Positions 1 to 12,354 of a stretch of 64,000 bases of DNA are shown here, in pieces. The stretch is from Dendrocalamus latiflorus (lineage: Eukaryota > Streptophyta > Magnoliopsida > Poales > Poaceae), in NCBI GenBank assembly GCA_017311315.1, contig CM029640.1, positions 16,827,905 through 16,891,904 of the forward strand, given 5' to 3'. The position numbers were made by a program, and so were the translations under genes. The number at the start of each line of letters is the position of its first letter. Within the stretch, counting starts at the first letter, position 1. The notes beneath the pieces were generated by a model. The model searched no databases. It was not told where the DNA came from and saw nothing but the letters and a program-made list of their open reading frames with translations.

Positions 1-3000
1 TCAAAAACAATGTCATTACGAGTACACCAAATTGCCCAAATAATTGCAGCAGCCCCCACAAAAATCTGTTTTTTATCCTCTCGCCCAGTGCCCGTGAGCC
101 AGCCTCCAAGCATGTGAGTAAAAGATCTAGGTGGAGTTATCCCAGTAGCAATATGAACAATATTCCAAATAGTTTTAGCCTGGCAGCAATTAAAAAAAAG
201 GTGCTTTATCGTTTCATTACGATCACAGAAACAACACTTTTGGCTACCAGACCAGTTCCTCTTAGCTAAATTATCTTTAGTTAAGATAACCCCTCTTTGG
301 AGATACCAATGGAAAATTTTTATCTTAAGAGGGAGCTTCAACTTCCAAATGAATTTATTAGTGAAAGGGATATCCTGGTTTATCAAGTATGCATACATTG
401 ACCGTACAGAGAATTGACCATGATTATGCAGATCCCAATTAAAAACATCCCTCTCATTTGAAAGTTGAACATTGGATATCTTAGCAACTAGGTTACGCCA
501 AGCCACCAATTTATCCTCAGTTAAAGCTCTGCGAAAAGAGACATTAATAGGCACTTGATTCATAACCGTCTCCACAGTTACATGAGGATAATTGGATATG
601 TTGTACAGACTGGGAAACTGCTCTTTTAAGGGTAAAGAACCTACCCAAGTGTCTTCCCAAAATCTGGTTTGCGAGCCATCTCCTATTTTGAAAGACCCAC
701 AACACAGAAAATCCTCCCTAACCCTTAGCAAACCTTTCCAAAACTGCGAGTCCCCAGGTTTAGATTGAACCTGAGTAAGGCATTTTAAACTCAAATATTT
801 ATTTCTGAGTAAGGTTTGCCAAATTCCATCTTCATTCAACAATTTAAAAAGCCATTTGCTTAGAAGACATTTATTTTTGATCCAAAGGTCAGGTATTCCC
901 AACCCGCCTTGATCTTTGGGACGACAAAGGATGTTCCATTTGGCGAGGCGATACTTATGTTTATCATTACTGCCTTGCCAAAAAAATCTTGACCGATAGA
1001 AATTCAGTCTTTTAAGAACACCCTTTGGAATTTCAAAGAAAGACATCATGAACATAGGTAGGCCACTTAGAACTGAAGTCGACAGCACCAGTCTACCCCC
1101 ATAGGATAAATGCTTAGACTTCCAAGTACTTAGTCTCCGTTTAAATCTTTCTTCTAAAGCACCCCACTCCAAATTTCGAAGTTTTCGGTGGTGCATTGGG
1201 ATTCCTAAGTACGTAAAAGGGAACATACCTATATCACGGCCGAACAGGTTAGTATAATATTGTTCGTACTGTTTGGCCTCTCCAAAACAATAAATCTCGC
1301 TTTTGTGGAAGTTAATTTTTAGACCTGATAATTGTTCAAAAACACAGAGCAATAACTTCATATTCTTAGCCAGCTCAAGATCATGGTCCAGAAAAAGGAC
1401 TGTATCATCTGCATATTGCAAAATAGACAATCCATCATCCACAAGGTGAGGAATGACTCCTTTAATTTGACCATCATCCTTTGCCCTCTTAATTAATATC
1501 GAGAGCATGCCAGCTACGATATTGAAAATTATAGGTGACAAAGGATCTCCTTGCCTAAGGCCTTTTTGTGTTTGGAAGTAGTGTCCTATATCATCATTTA
1601 TCTTGATGCCTACACTTCCTCCCGAAACATACTTATCAATCCACCTGCACCATTTATGGCTAAAACCCTTCATACGAAGGGTTTGCTGGAGAAAAGCCCA
1701 TTTAACCTTATCATAGGCCTTTTCAAAATCTATCTTATGGATCACCCCATCCAGCTTTTTACTGTGAAGTTCATGGATAGTTTCATGTAAAACCACAACC
1801 CCTTCCATGATATTTCGACCTGGCATGAAAGCTGTTTGAGACGGGCTTACCACTTTACTTGCCACACCCATGAGTCTATTTGTGGCTACTTTGGTAAAAA
1901 TCTTAAAGCTCACATTGAGCAAACAAATGGGCCTATATTGTTGTATCCGTGTTGCCTCCTTTATTTTTGGGAGAAGTGTTATTACTCCAAAATTGAGGCT
2001 ATACAAGGGTAGGCGCTCTTCATAAAAGTCATTGAAGAGTGCCAAAAGATCACTTTTGATAATGTCCCAAAACACTTGGTAAAACTCTGCTGGGAACCCA
2101 TCAGGTCCTGGCGATTTATTGTGTTCCATTTGGAACACTGCCTCTTTTATCTCCTTCTCCGTAAACGGGGAGACGAGGATTATATTTTCTTCTTCTGTAA
2201 CCTGGGTGATATCTTGGTTTTGGTGTTCCACCATACTAAAATTATTTTCCTCTGGTAATCCAAAAAGCCCCTTGTAGTAATTTGTGATATATGCTTTTAA
2301 TTCAGCATCACCTACTATTACTCCATCTTCTTGTTCTAATTTGAAGATTCGTTGCTTTCTGTGTTTTCCATTAGCAACCAAATGGAAGTATTGTGTGTTA
2401 TTATCACCTTCCAGAAGGTCTTTTGTTTTAGCTCTCTCATACCATTTCAATTCTTCTTCCCTCAGCAAATGAACTAATCGTTCATTGAGGTAGCGTTTCA
2501 ATTGTAATTCCTGGTGTGAGAGCATATTATTTTCCGCCTTTTTATCTAGCTCATCTATTATCGAGACTAGCTGTTTCTTTTCTTTTTTATTGTGACCAGC
2601 TATATTTTTGGCCCACCCTCTTAAGAATCGCCTGAGAGATCTTATTTTATTTTGCCATTTCTCTATGGCTGATGATCATTTTGTTTCTAACTGCCATACA
2701 TCCGCCACCAAATCATAGAAACCATCTCTCAACAGCCATCCTCGTTCAAATTTAAACAGAGGTTGATGTCTATTATGAGAAGAGGCACCTGTGTTTACTA
2801 ACAAAGATGTGTGGTCTGAATTACTTCTATCCTTGGCCAGTACTGTGGTAAGAGGAAATTTCTCTTCCCATTCAGTACTAACCAAGACCCTATCTAACTT
2901 CTCATAGGTTGGGTCATTCCCACTACTCGCCCAGGTATAATGGCGACCCGACATCTCTATTTCCCTGAGATCAAGGGATTGGATGACCATATTAAACATA

Positions 3001-3485
3001 TTTGGCCATTTTGTGTCAAAGTTATCTTTGTTTTTATCTTCGGGGCTACGCATAATGTTGAAGTCACCTCCAATCAAATAGGGTAAAGACTCTTTACTAC
3101 AAATGTTAGCCATTTCAGCTAAGAAGGTTTCTTTATGCTGCTGTTGAGCAGGGCCATATACTGCGAACAGAGCCCATTTAAAACCATCTTGTTTATTGCG
3201 AAGTGTGAATTTGACATAAAAGTCCCCTTCATCAATAACGCCAATGTCAAAAACCATTAGGTCCACACCAAGGAGAATGCCCCCAGAGCGACCATGTGGT
3301 GCCATGTAGTGCCAAATGAATTCTTTGCCACCACAAAGTTTTTTAAGGGTCGCATCTGGGAAATGATCCCGACCCGTTTCCAAAAGAGCAATAAAATCAA
3401 TATGCTCCTCTTTAACCATATCTTGTAAATAACCATGTTTAGCCAAGTCACCTAGACCTCTGCTATTCCAGAAGACGCCTTTCAT
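1..3485 (-). pseudogene. LINE ORF2: endonuclease and reverse transcriptase, one in-frame stop, partial
   Basis: ORF2 would nick target DNA and prime reverse transcription of the LINE RNA. Reading from the ATG at 3485, the endonuclease shows WNSRG, a LLETG with the metal-binding Glu, GGDFN and a C-terminal SDHT. A TGA at 2676-2678 interrupts the frame. The same frame then stays open in every stretch I read to position 1. It contains the RT block PGPDGFPAEFYQ near 2070-2115, the catalytic YADD at 1404-1415, and a zf-RVT-like Cys/His cluster near 195-260 ending in HLFFNC. The stop lies between endonuclease and RT and could be a decayed CGA codon. The start codon overlaps the ORF1 stop. The C-terminus runs off the window. 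Confidence 0.92.
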
Positions 3486-6291
3486 TTGAGACAAAGCTTA
3501 GAAGGTGTTAATGGTTTTGTGGATCCCCCTTTGTTATTATTTTTTTTAGACAAGTACTTTTTCTTGCGATGTGTGGCTAAAAGTTCGCAGCAAATATGGT
3601 CAATTCTGTCCTCTTGCACACACTCATCAGACTCTCCACAAATGTGATTGAGATGTGCATCAAAGAGGTCTTGTTCCTCCTCATCCAAGTTAATTTTAGG
3701 AAGGGAAGACTTGCTGCAACTAAGGCTATTTTTAGCCAACACCTTTAACCTATCTATCTCTATGTTTTTAAGCAAGGTAACAGAAGATAAAATGGTACTA
3801 TTATCTCGACCAAGAGAAACACCTAGGTTATTGATTCTAGAAACAATAGAGGAATCTGGGAAAGAGGAGAAAGAAATGCAGATACCTTGATCCAGAGAAT
3901 TCCTTTTTGCCACAAAATTCTTAGCCTTCTCCATAATATTTAGATCCCCCATAGCCGCTGTCCTCTTGCTAGCCTTTCTCTCCAATGTACTGACCTCCTT
4001 AGACTCATATGACTTGATTTCTTCTATTCCAGTAACCGATTCCAAAAGTTGGAGAGCGTTTGCCATGGCCACGTTAGAAAGATTGGCTTTGATGTCGTTC
4101 TTCTTAGACAAAGCTTGAAGCAAATGACGTGGTAGACCATGGTACTTTGAATTCACTGATGAAAAATTGGTATTCTGTTGAGAGTCATGAACATCCGGAC
4201 TTCCAAGCTGATCAAATGCCGAGACATGATCCAAATGCACCTCCTGTGCAGCACCCTGCCTACCCAACTGAGCATGTCCAGAGTCCACCGAAGCTTGGTC
4301 GACTATTGTGGCCAAAGTCTGCACTTCCTCCACCACTAGACTGTTAGCATCCCCGTGTAATTGCATCGTCGCAACAGAAGAAATATTCTGCCCGCCAATA
4401 GCTGAATTGTCGGGAACCTCCACAGCTGCAAGCTTCGGGATAGTCTGCAGCTTAGGGATGGGCAGATTTGAATCAAAACCCAGTGCAGTCTGACTTTCAA
4501 AATAAGCCACCGCTGAAACCTGCTTTTGTATATGTCTTGAAGAGATAATCTCAGGAGCCAACTCATTCTCAGCCATCAATAGAACACTGGGAGTGCTAAT
4601 ATGTGTTGAGTCTTTATCATGTTCAAACTCTGCTGTAGTGTTGAAGCATATTTGCTCCAGCAATCCATCGACTGCCCAATCATTACCCTTCTCCACAAGC
4701 TGATGTTCAGCTGTATTTATTACAGCGTCTACTGGAGCTTGGACAGCACTTACTCCCTCTGTCTTTTTAGTTGCTGAAGTCAATAAACTTGAAGAACCGG
4801 ATCCATTTTTATTATGCTCCGCCTCCTCCATCTCGTGATCAATCTCTTTATTCTTATCCTCATCCCCTGGTCAAGATCATCATCCTCATCAAATTCATCG
4901 GGTTCCCAGTTGTTACCATTGACCACTTGTTCAACTGTGAAAAAAATTTCATAGAGGCTATCATCTACCACTATGTCCGCATCATTAGGGATACAAGTTG
5001 CGTCCAGTACTGCCACCATTAACCGGACCACCCCTGTTTTTCTCATTGATCTCATGTCCACTTTCATGGTAGCACCAAGGATGGATCCCACTGCCCAAAG
5101 AGAAAGAAAAGACCTGATTTCATATGGAACACCATAGACCTGCACCCAAACCTTTTGCAGTTTCTGCTTTGGTAAAATATCATTGTTCCACTCTTCAAAA
5201 AACATAACACCCTCATTATTGTCAGTTCGGAGATGCCTCATACTAATCATTCGTTGGAGTTCCACTTGACATGGGAACGGCACAATATATGCATTGTTTC
5301 CATATTCACGCACCTCCCAATCCCACTTAATCGGGATAGCCCTAGCAAGTTCCTTCTTGACCAATTCAGCCGAAACAGAACCCTCCACAATCTTAATCAA
5401 TGCAGTAGCTGAAATCTTCTTGGGAACCTTTGCAGCCGTAGTAAAGGGGATTTGGAAGAACCCAAGGCCATCTCCAGCAAGACCATTGAACGTGGCTGTT
5501 GGTTTTGGACCATGCAAAAGTGGACAATGAGAAGTAAAGTGTTCTTCCTCGCAGATCTCACAGCACAACACGAGCTTCTTCTTCTTTAGGACAGGCTCAC
5601 CAGTAGTCATTTGAGCACCTTTCTGCTTCCCAGCTTGCCTACCAGGCCCCTCACCCATCTCCGTTGTCTTCTTAATGGCTTCTTCAGCTGGTGTATTAGG
5701 CAAACCACGCTGACCACCACCTGTACCCTGAGGGACACAAGAGCCACCACTCCGAGGACCGCGAGCATGCAAGTCTTCGCCTTGTCCGCTTGCCTAGTCT
5801 CCATGGTTATCACGGATGCGACCACGCCCCCTGCCGTATGGCCTATGAGGACGACCACCACGAGCAGCACGGGATTGGCCACCACGAGCAGCACGGGATT
5901 GGCCACCGTAGTTCCGTCTGCGAAAGCCGCCGCCGGCACCACCTTCATCACCAGCCCCACCTGCCGCCGCCGCCGCACATCCGGCCATGAGGACTTGCGC
6001 GTAGGTGCGAAGATTTCGCGAAGGGTTTCTGTGGCGCTGCGATAGTCTCCGACCCAGCATAGCAAGACCAGGATTCCGTGCGGCCCATGAAGATATCGGG
6101 CCCACAGAAACGAACGGTCCAATGGATGGCCCAGTTACCGAATTATTTGAATTTCGAACCAACCGAGGAAACCGGATCGGTGATCCATCTGAATCTGCGC
6201 GAGTCACACGTTGCACTTGGATCGCCGGAGAAGGAGACGAACGAAGCCGAGCTTCATCCAATTTGGGCAAAAGGAAATCTCCTAGCGTCAT
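3482..6291 (-). pseudogene. LINE ORF1 (RNA-binding protein), one stop and one frameshift
   Basis: ORF1 of plant L1 elements makes a nucleic-acid-binding protein that packages the element RNA. The best ATG is at 6291. The N-terminus is Gly/Arg rich (5820-5990), with a directly repeated QSRAARGG block. A CCEICEEEHFTSHC knuckle-like cluster lies near 5525-5570, followed by a DUF4283-like region with WVQVYGVPYEIR near 5100-5165. A TAG at 5794-5796 interrupts the frame, and the same frame continues on both sides. Near 4865 a frame change, equivalent to one lost base, moves the reading into an acidic, low-complexity C-terminal half ending with TGA at 3482-3484. Family assignment rests on context and the knuckle, so the domain name is less certain than the ORF1 call. 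Confidence 0.85.
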
Positions 6292-6387
6292 GTAAAGCGT
6301 ACCCACACAAACGGGGTCGAATAAAGCATTTTTTTGGCCCCTGACCAAACAAGTACGTCCAATTGCCACTCTCTATAGTCAAAAATT

Positions 6388-7925
6388 AGTGCAGAGCCCT
6401 TCGGGCTCTGCGCCACTCTACAGAATATAAAATCAGCGTTGGGACCCTCGCATGTCTCGACCCACTCTATAGACCCCTCAGGCTCTGTGCCACTCTACAG
6501 AGTATAAAATCAGCACTAGGACTTTCGCACATCCCGGCCCACTCTACGGAGTAAAAAATGAGCATGGAGGTCCCCCGAGCTCTGTACCACTCTATGGAAT
6601 GTAAAATTAGCACTGAGACTTTCGTGTGTCCCAGTCCACTCTACGGAGTCAAAAATAAGAGCGGAGCCCCTCGGGCTCTATGCCACTCTACGAAGTGTAA
6701 AATCAGCGGTGGGTCTCTCACTCATCTTGGCCCACTCTATGGAGTCAAATACAAGCGAGAGCCCCAAGGCTCTGTGCCACTGTATGGACTATAAAATCAG
6801 TGCCGAGACCCTCGCACGTCCCTATCTACTCTATGGAGTAAAAAACAAGCACAGAGCCCCAGGCTTCATGCCACTCTATGAAGTATAAATTAAGTGCTGG
6901 AAACCCACGCGTCCCAGCCCACTCTATGGAGTAAAAAATGAGCGCGGAGCCTAGGGGTTATAAAATCAGTGTTGGGACCTTCACGCGTCCCGGCCCACTC
7001 TATGAAGTCAAAAATGAGCGCGAAGCCCCCCGGACTACGTGCTGCTCTACTAGGGTTGTTCACAACTGTACCAAACTGAACAAACCAAACCAAAAAAACC
7101 GAATTGTACCAGTCAACTTAGTTTGACCAGTATTTGGTATTCGGTACGGTATGCGAAAACCCTAGTTTTTGGTAATTTGGGTTTTTTTGAGGAAAACCGG
7201 CTGAAACCCGAACTAATTGAATTACAAAAAATTCAGTATTAATTCCATGCTAGCGCACTATTGTTTACTTATTTGCTATATGTGCACGTGTATTTTTGTC
7301 TTTCATTCCCTTCTAGCTGCTATGTAGTGATTCTATATTTTTACAATTTTGTTTGCTTGCTACCGTCTATCATTGTTAGCTTGTTATCGTGCTAAAACAT
7401 TGTCATATTGTTTCACAGTTCGTGTCATCTTTAGTAAAAATGGTATTTACTGATACCGTACCAAAATAATTGGTATTTACCGATACTGAAACTATATTTT
7501 AAAAATACCATATTTACCAAAATGACAATATCGTATTTACCAAAAATACCATATTCACATAACTGAATTTATCAAAAATACCGAATGAACAACCCTACGC
7601 TCTACGGAGTATAAATCAGTGTCGGGACCCTCGCACGTCTCGGCCCACTCTACTTAGTCAAAAATGAGCACAAAAGCCCCCAGGCTCCGTGCCAGTCTAC
7701 AAAAGTAGAAAATAAGAATCAGGATCTTCACATATCTCGGCCCACTCTACGAAGTCAAAAACGAGTGTGGAGCCCCTCTGGCTCTGCACCACTCTACAGA
7801 GTATAAATTAAGCAACAGGACCCTCACACGTGTTCACCCACTTTATGGAGTCAAAAACAAGCGTGGAGCCCCTCGGTCTCCACACTATTCAATGGAGTAC
7901 AAGACACGTGCTAGAACCCTCACGT
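6388..7925. repeat. Degenerate tandem array, unit about 100 bp made of two half-units
   Basis: The stretch is built from diverged copies of a unit of about 98-100 bp. Each unit has two related halves that both contain a CCACTCTAyGGAGT-like core, followed by a run of A and then GAGCGCGGAGCCCC or AAATCAGCG. I count about six to seven units before 7050 and about three after 7598. The hAT element at 7051-7597 splits the array. Short open frames across it (for example 6558-6794) reflect the repetition and are not genes. It may be part of a long retrotransposon LTR, since a TATA-bearing LTR-like stretch follows near 9230, but no border was found. Confidence 0.8.
7051..7597. mobile_element. Non-autonomous hAT-type element (547 bp)
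   Basis: The element has perfect 12-bp terminal inverted repeats: TAGGGTTGTTCA at 7051-7062 and its reverse complement at 7586-7597. It is flanked by TGCTCTAC (7043-7050) and CGCTCTAC (7598-7605), an 8-bp target duplication with one mismatch, which is the hAT length. Near both ends it is rich in ACCGAAT- and TACCAAA-like motifs that match each other in inverted orientation. It encodes no transposase, so it would have depended on one supplied elsewhere. It interrupts a unit of the tandem array and is therefore younger than the array. Confidence 0.9.
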
Positions 7926-8059
7926 CTCCTGCCCTAGTTTGCAGAGACTACAGCTAAGCGTGAGGACCATTGTGCCCCATGACACTCCTCCCAAGAGAGA
8001 ACGCAACGTCCTAGGAAAAGGATGCACACTCTCCTCCACGTCTACGCAAACCTACTTAC

Positions 8060-8800
8060 CCAATCACTGACTTTGTTGATGCTGGTTCCAAAGATGGGGA
8101 CGGAGCATGCATGAATTCAATTCCACTCTACTGCCAACTAAGTCGACACTCGGTCGAGGGATGGGTGATGTAAAACGCGCGCGCCTACTTGTCCAAAGGT
8201 TGACTTCTTCGACGCCCGTTCGAATGGTGGGGGGACAAAGCACGCTCGAATTCTACTTTGCTCTACTGTCCACTCCATCGACGCTTACTCGAAATGCCAA
8301 GTTGATGACCATAGCTAACAATATGCAAAGAGAAGATGATATTACCTATGCTCTTGGTTAGGAGGCTCCATCCTCCCTAGAGACTAAGAGAGACTGAAAT
8401 GGGCATGTGAGCCTATGTTGTTTAATCGTCGACTTCATCAACGTTGGTTCGAAGGATGGGGATGAAGCGCATGCGAATTTGACTCCACTCTACCGTTGAC
8501 TAAGTTGATGCTCTTTCGAAGGGTGGTGGACAGAGTGCACGTGAGCCTATTTCATCCAACCATCAACTTCGTCGATACTACTTCAAAAGGTGGGGGACAG
8601 AGCGTGCGCAAGCCTACTCATCCAACCGCCTACTTTGTCGACACTCATTCGAAGGGTAAGGGATGAGCACACACAAATCCTAAATTGTCTAACCATTGAC
8701 TTCATTGATGCCTATTCGAAGGCTGTGGATGGAGCCCACCAACTTCATCGATGGCCGTTTGAAGTGTGGAGGACAGTGCATGCGTGAATCCTACTTTGGC
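8060..8800. repeat. Second degenerate tandem array, unit about 70-75 bp
   Basis: Repeated blocks contain a TCGACGCTCGTTCGAAGG-like core, then GGGGGACAGAGCGTGCG and CCTACTyaTCCAACC. The clearest copies lie at 8070-8290 and 8425-8790. Spacing drifts because of small indels. Nothing in it codes. It directly follows the first array and probably belongs to the same large, old element. Confidence 0.65.
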
Positions 8801-10444
8801 GACAAGGTGAGCTCGCCTTTTTACGGGACATGCATGCCCCTGTAACTGATGTGTTGGCCCATGTTGCGCAACAAAAAATGCGACAATCACCACATGTATG
8901 TCAGGTCTCGCACGACATGCGCTCCCATGGCATCAATCAAGAAAAAGCGAGCAAACGGAATGGCAAGTAGACAGTAAGCCAAATTGATGGTAGGGGCCAA
9001 GGAGCAAATAGCATGGTTTCGGCCCACTAGTAATGAAGCCCTTTATCATGAGAGGCTATTGTTTGGAGTGTGGCCCCCACCTTGGCCCAATCAGCCCACT
9101 GTGTTAGAAGGCTTATTATGTATGTGATTGAGGCAAGCCTAAAATGGCTATATCAGGGAAAAGTCATTGCTAGCCTTACTAGTATAACCTCCAAGGGGAG
9201 CATTTGTATAAACAACCTTCACATGGCTATAAATACGTCCCTTAGGGCACCATGGGGGAGAGATGATTTATTTTTAAGAGAACAGGTTAAGCAGTAGCAC
9301 AAGAATAATAAACATCTTCTACATCCACTCCCTACTGCTAGTTTCAGGCTCTGGACAGCCCCTTTGTGGCCTCCCCATGCCCCCATTATCCATTATTTGG
9401 TCTGTAACCACAACAAGCACAACTGGGGAACTTGTTAACCTCACACATACTGAGTTTTACACTCGTAGTTGACTTATGCATACTTTTCAAAGTGCACAAG
9501 GCCAAACCCGCTAAGGAGCAAAGTTCTCATCCACTTAGCCTCCTTAGCACCTTCTTGACCTAAACCACTCTCCCAATGCCCTCTAAGCGCCGCTATTTTG
9601 GTCCCATCGTTATTTTTGGTATTTTGGCTTTCGTGCCAATACACCTCGCTTTGACCGTGGACCTCACCTATTCGTCGAGCCTAGTCCATGGTCATCTCTT
9701 ACTTTGCAAGCAATCCCTATGCTTGAAACATGCAGGTTCACCAATGGCTCATGTATCGACAAGTCTCTCCATGTCGGTGCCCCTGACCACACCTTAGATG
9801 CACTGACCGCACCATTCGATGAACTGTTGATTAAATCTTTCCTTTAACATCCCTTATCTTCCTTGTGCCTTGCGTGAGCCCAACCATCTCGTCCGGCTTT
9901 CTTGACTGTACCTCAATTCATCCTCAAGCCTAGTCCTGATCCATGTCACCGGCAATGGTTGCCTCCAAGCTTCCCAGCACATCAAAGACCAAGAAATTAT
10001 TTCTGGGTATAAGTTCTTCACAACTTGACCTACGTTAGTTTAAATATACTTTATTCACCACGAATGCAATGACCTATAACTCTAAAACCCAACGCATGAC
10101 CATTTTCCACAAATTCCCAAACCCTTCTTAACCATTTTCAAACCCGGCCGGTATGACCACCATTGACAGGCTGGTTAGACCGCTCTGGTGAATCTGGTCA
10201 AAGCCCAGTACTAGGTGAGCCTGTCAAACCGCTGCACCCATGGCAGTTTGACCGTTCAGCCACCCCGGTCGGACCTCCTCTGCAGGCTGGTCGGACCGCT
10301 ATCACCTAATAGGAAATCTGAAAACTTGGAATTCTTTTGTAAATCCAAATTCAACTCAACATGAGTGCCAATTGTTCAACAAATAAACCATTAATATTCT
10401 CAACATGGTTCCACAATGAGAGATAAAATTCTCAACCCACGTAC
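8800..10444. other. Old LTR-like sequence without a gene
   Basis: No coding region is supported. A TATA-like CTATAAATA lies at 9228-9236, followed about 60 nt later by an AATAATAAA stretch, an order that resembles the U3-R-U5 part of a plant LTR on the plus strand. At 10140-10310 short GGTCGGACCGCT-like motifs recur. No LTR ends or target duplication could be found, so I call it only LTR-like. Confidence 0.4.
9228..9236 (+). promoter_or_regulatory. TATA box of a presumed old LTR
   Basis: CTATAAATA matches the plant TATA consensus and sits in the LTR-like stretch described for 8800-10444. No transcript is implied by the sequence alone. Confidence 0.35.
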
Positions 10445-11775
10445 TGATGAGAACATGTACTCTATGGATACAACCATATTTGCTATGCTTGTTGTTCCAA
10501 TTACAACTCCTACGCATCACTTAAATTATCAGGTGAGTTCGTTTCAAACAGGTTTCACTTTGTTTGACAAAGAACTTATGATATTACATAATGAGAGTTT
10601 GTTGCGTCTATTGTTATATACTGAGATTTATGATCAAGATCATGCGATACGTGAGGCTGCACATTTGTTAAAACCGAGGACAATTTTCTGTCAAAAAGGG
10701 AAGGATGATGTGACCACGCTACAAACACATACGACAATAGCGCCCAATATCAAGATTGAACTAAAGGTGAATTCGTTTCTTCAGCCTCAACATATTTTAA
10801 ATGAGAATATGATGCTACATAATGATGAAAATATATATTTTTACAGCACCACGTCACTTTTACACCAATTCAAGCAGGATTTCAAGATGGACACATTTTG
10901 GAATCCAATTTGGCCTCCAGATCAATTCGGATTCAGCCTGACAGGCCCAATTTCAAATGTGCATAACTTTTACATATGAAGTCCGTTTGAGGTCCACGAG
11001 TACTTGTTAGAAAGATTTTCTCATCCTCTTTCAAATGGATCTGGTATCACCTCTAAATTCCTTCTGTACGCACCGCAATCATCAAAAGAGTCCGTGTTGG
11101 GCACGTATTGGAATCGGATTCGGACTGCTGCAATGGTGCAAGTTTAAATGGGCATAACTTCCTCATACGGACTTCATTTGGGACTTTATTATTCTTCATG
11201 GAAAGCTTATCAAGTCTACTTTTCAACGGATCCAACCTCATCTTCAAATTCCATCCGAGCCGACCGAAATCATCAAAACAATCCATGTTGGTTTCTGAAT
11301 CCGAGTCAAAAAGGGTGTTGCGCCACCACCACTTGAGCCCATGGGCCTTGTAACCCTAGGGTGTGCACTTGGACGTCCCAAGGGGTTATATAAGCCTTTT
11401 ATTCATAGCTTTTAGGGTTAGGTTTTGTTTAGATCAGTTTAGCCCCATGTGCAAACTCCACGTTGTCTCTTGTGTCGGCTAGACCAACAGATTCGTGTTA
11501 CAGAACCTCAACTATCCTTGTGCGACTTTTATATCTAGCAAATTTCAGGTTGCTCACTATCCTTATTCTTGCGTGTTCTTCGGTTGCATGCAGGAATAGA
11601 CCTTCATGGTCAGGTCAACCGCGTTCTTGGTACGGTTGATAACGATTTGGAGTGTGGTTCAGCGATTGCTAAGGCGCAAGCGACGTCGTACGGTTGTAGT
11701 CGGGTCGCAAGAGTCACCTCCGTCAAAATCGAAGTTATCATCCTATCGGAAGATCAGGACCCCATCGCCTCATCA
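10445..11775 (+). mobile_element. Solo LTR of a gypsy-type retrotransposon (1331 bp), family E
   Basis: The segment begins TGATGAG and ends CTCATCA, so the LTR has TG...CA ends and a 7-bp terminal inverted repeat. It is flanked by CGTAC at 10440-10444 and again at 11776-11780, a perfect 5-bp target duplication. No primer-binding site or internal region follows, which is the signature of a solo LTR left by LTR-LTR recombination. The same LTR occurs at 25606-26937 on the opposite strand, next to a PBS, which confirms the identity. The first 530 bp hold an open frame shared with that copy; here it stops at a TGA near 10977 where the other copy has CGA. Confidence 0.95.
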
Positions 11776-12354
11776 CGTACACTTAGGATCAATTGATCCA
11801 GTAGATGAAAATCGAGACCACAGTTAAACCCTACACATCCAAAGAAGAACCCTCGATAAATTCCTTAACAACACACATTATACAAGGATACATCATAACA
11901 GCCAAAGAGCAATATGTAACATGTGGTTTAATTCATAGCCAACACTGCACATATTTTGGCACACAGGCCACACGCATACGTGGCATAACAGTTGACATGG
12001 ACTCATCTTTTCTAAACAGATCTAGATAAAAGATGGGTTCCTTTTACATCTCGGAAACAACCTTCCCTAGCCGAACTAAAACAAAAAAACTACTAAAAAA
12101 AACTCCTCTAGCCGTCTAGCGCACTACCGTGAATTACCCATAGACGTACATCATAGGTGGGCCCATTCCATGGCGCACAAGGAAAAGAAATTACATGGGG
12201 AAAAGAAAAGCATGCACTGGCCATAAAATTCCATGCACGGTAGTAATTCCCCTGGACGTCCCACCCTGATTTCTTGCCTTCTATTTTGATCTCTTTCCTT
12301 ATCTCCAAGTTTAGTGCGCCCACGATCAGGCAGCTGATTTGTCGATCCGAGGGA
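11776..12354. other. Intergenic sequence, no feature
   Basis: This continues the sequence into which the solo LTR inserted. I see no coding region, terminal repeats or motif worth naming. Confidence 0.5.

Larger units (their letters stand above)
1..6370 (-). mobile_element. L1-type LINE retrotransposon, 3' end outside window
   Basis: The minus strand carries, in order, an ORF1 with a zinc-knuckle-like cluster, an apurinic-type endonuclease, a reverse transcriptase and the start of a C-terminal Cys/His region. This is the layout of plant L1-type non-LTR retrotransposons. No LTR, PBS or integrase is present. The 3' UTR and poly(A) lie beyond position 1, so one target-site duplication cannot be seen. 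The 5' limit near 6300-6370 is set only by the end of the open ORF1 frame and the start of the next repeat array. The copy is inactive as it stands: ORF1 has one stop and one frameshift, and ORF2 has one stop. Confidence 0.93.

Noticed and set aside
5607..6122. Extra frames overlapping LINE ORF1 as separate genes
   Set aside because: They are other-frame shadows of the Gly/Arg-rich ORF1 N-terminus.
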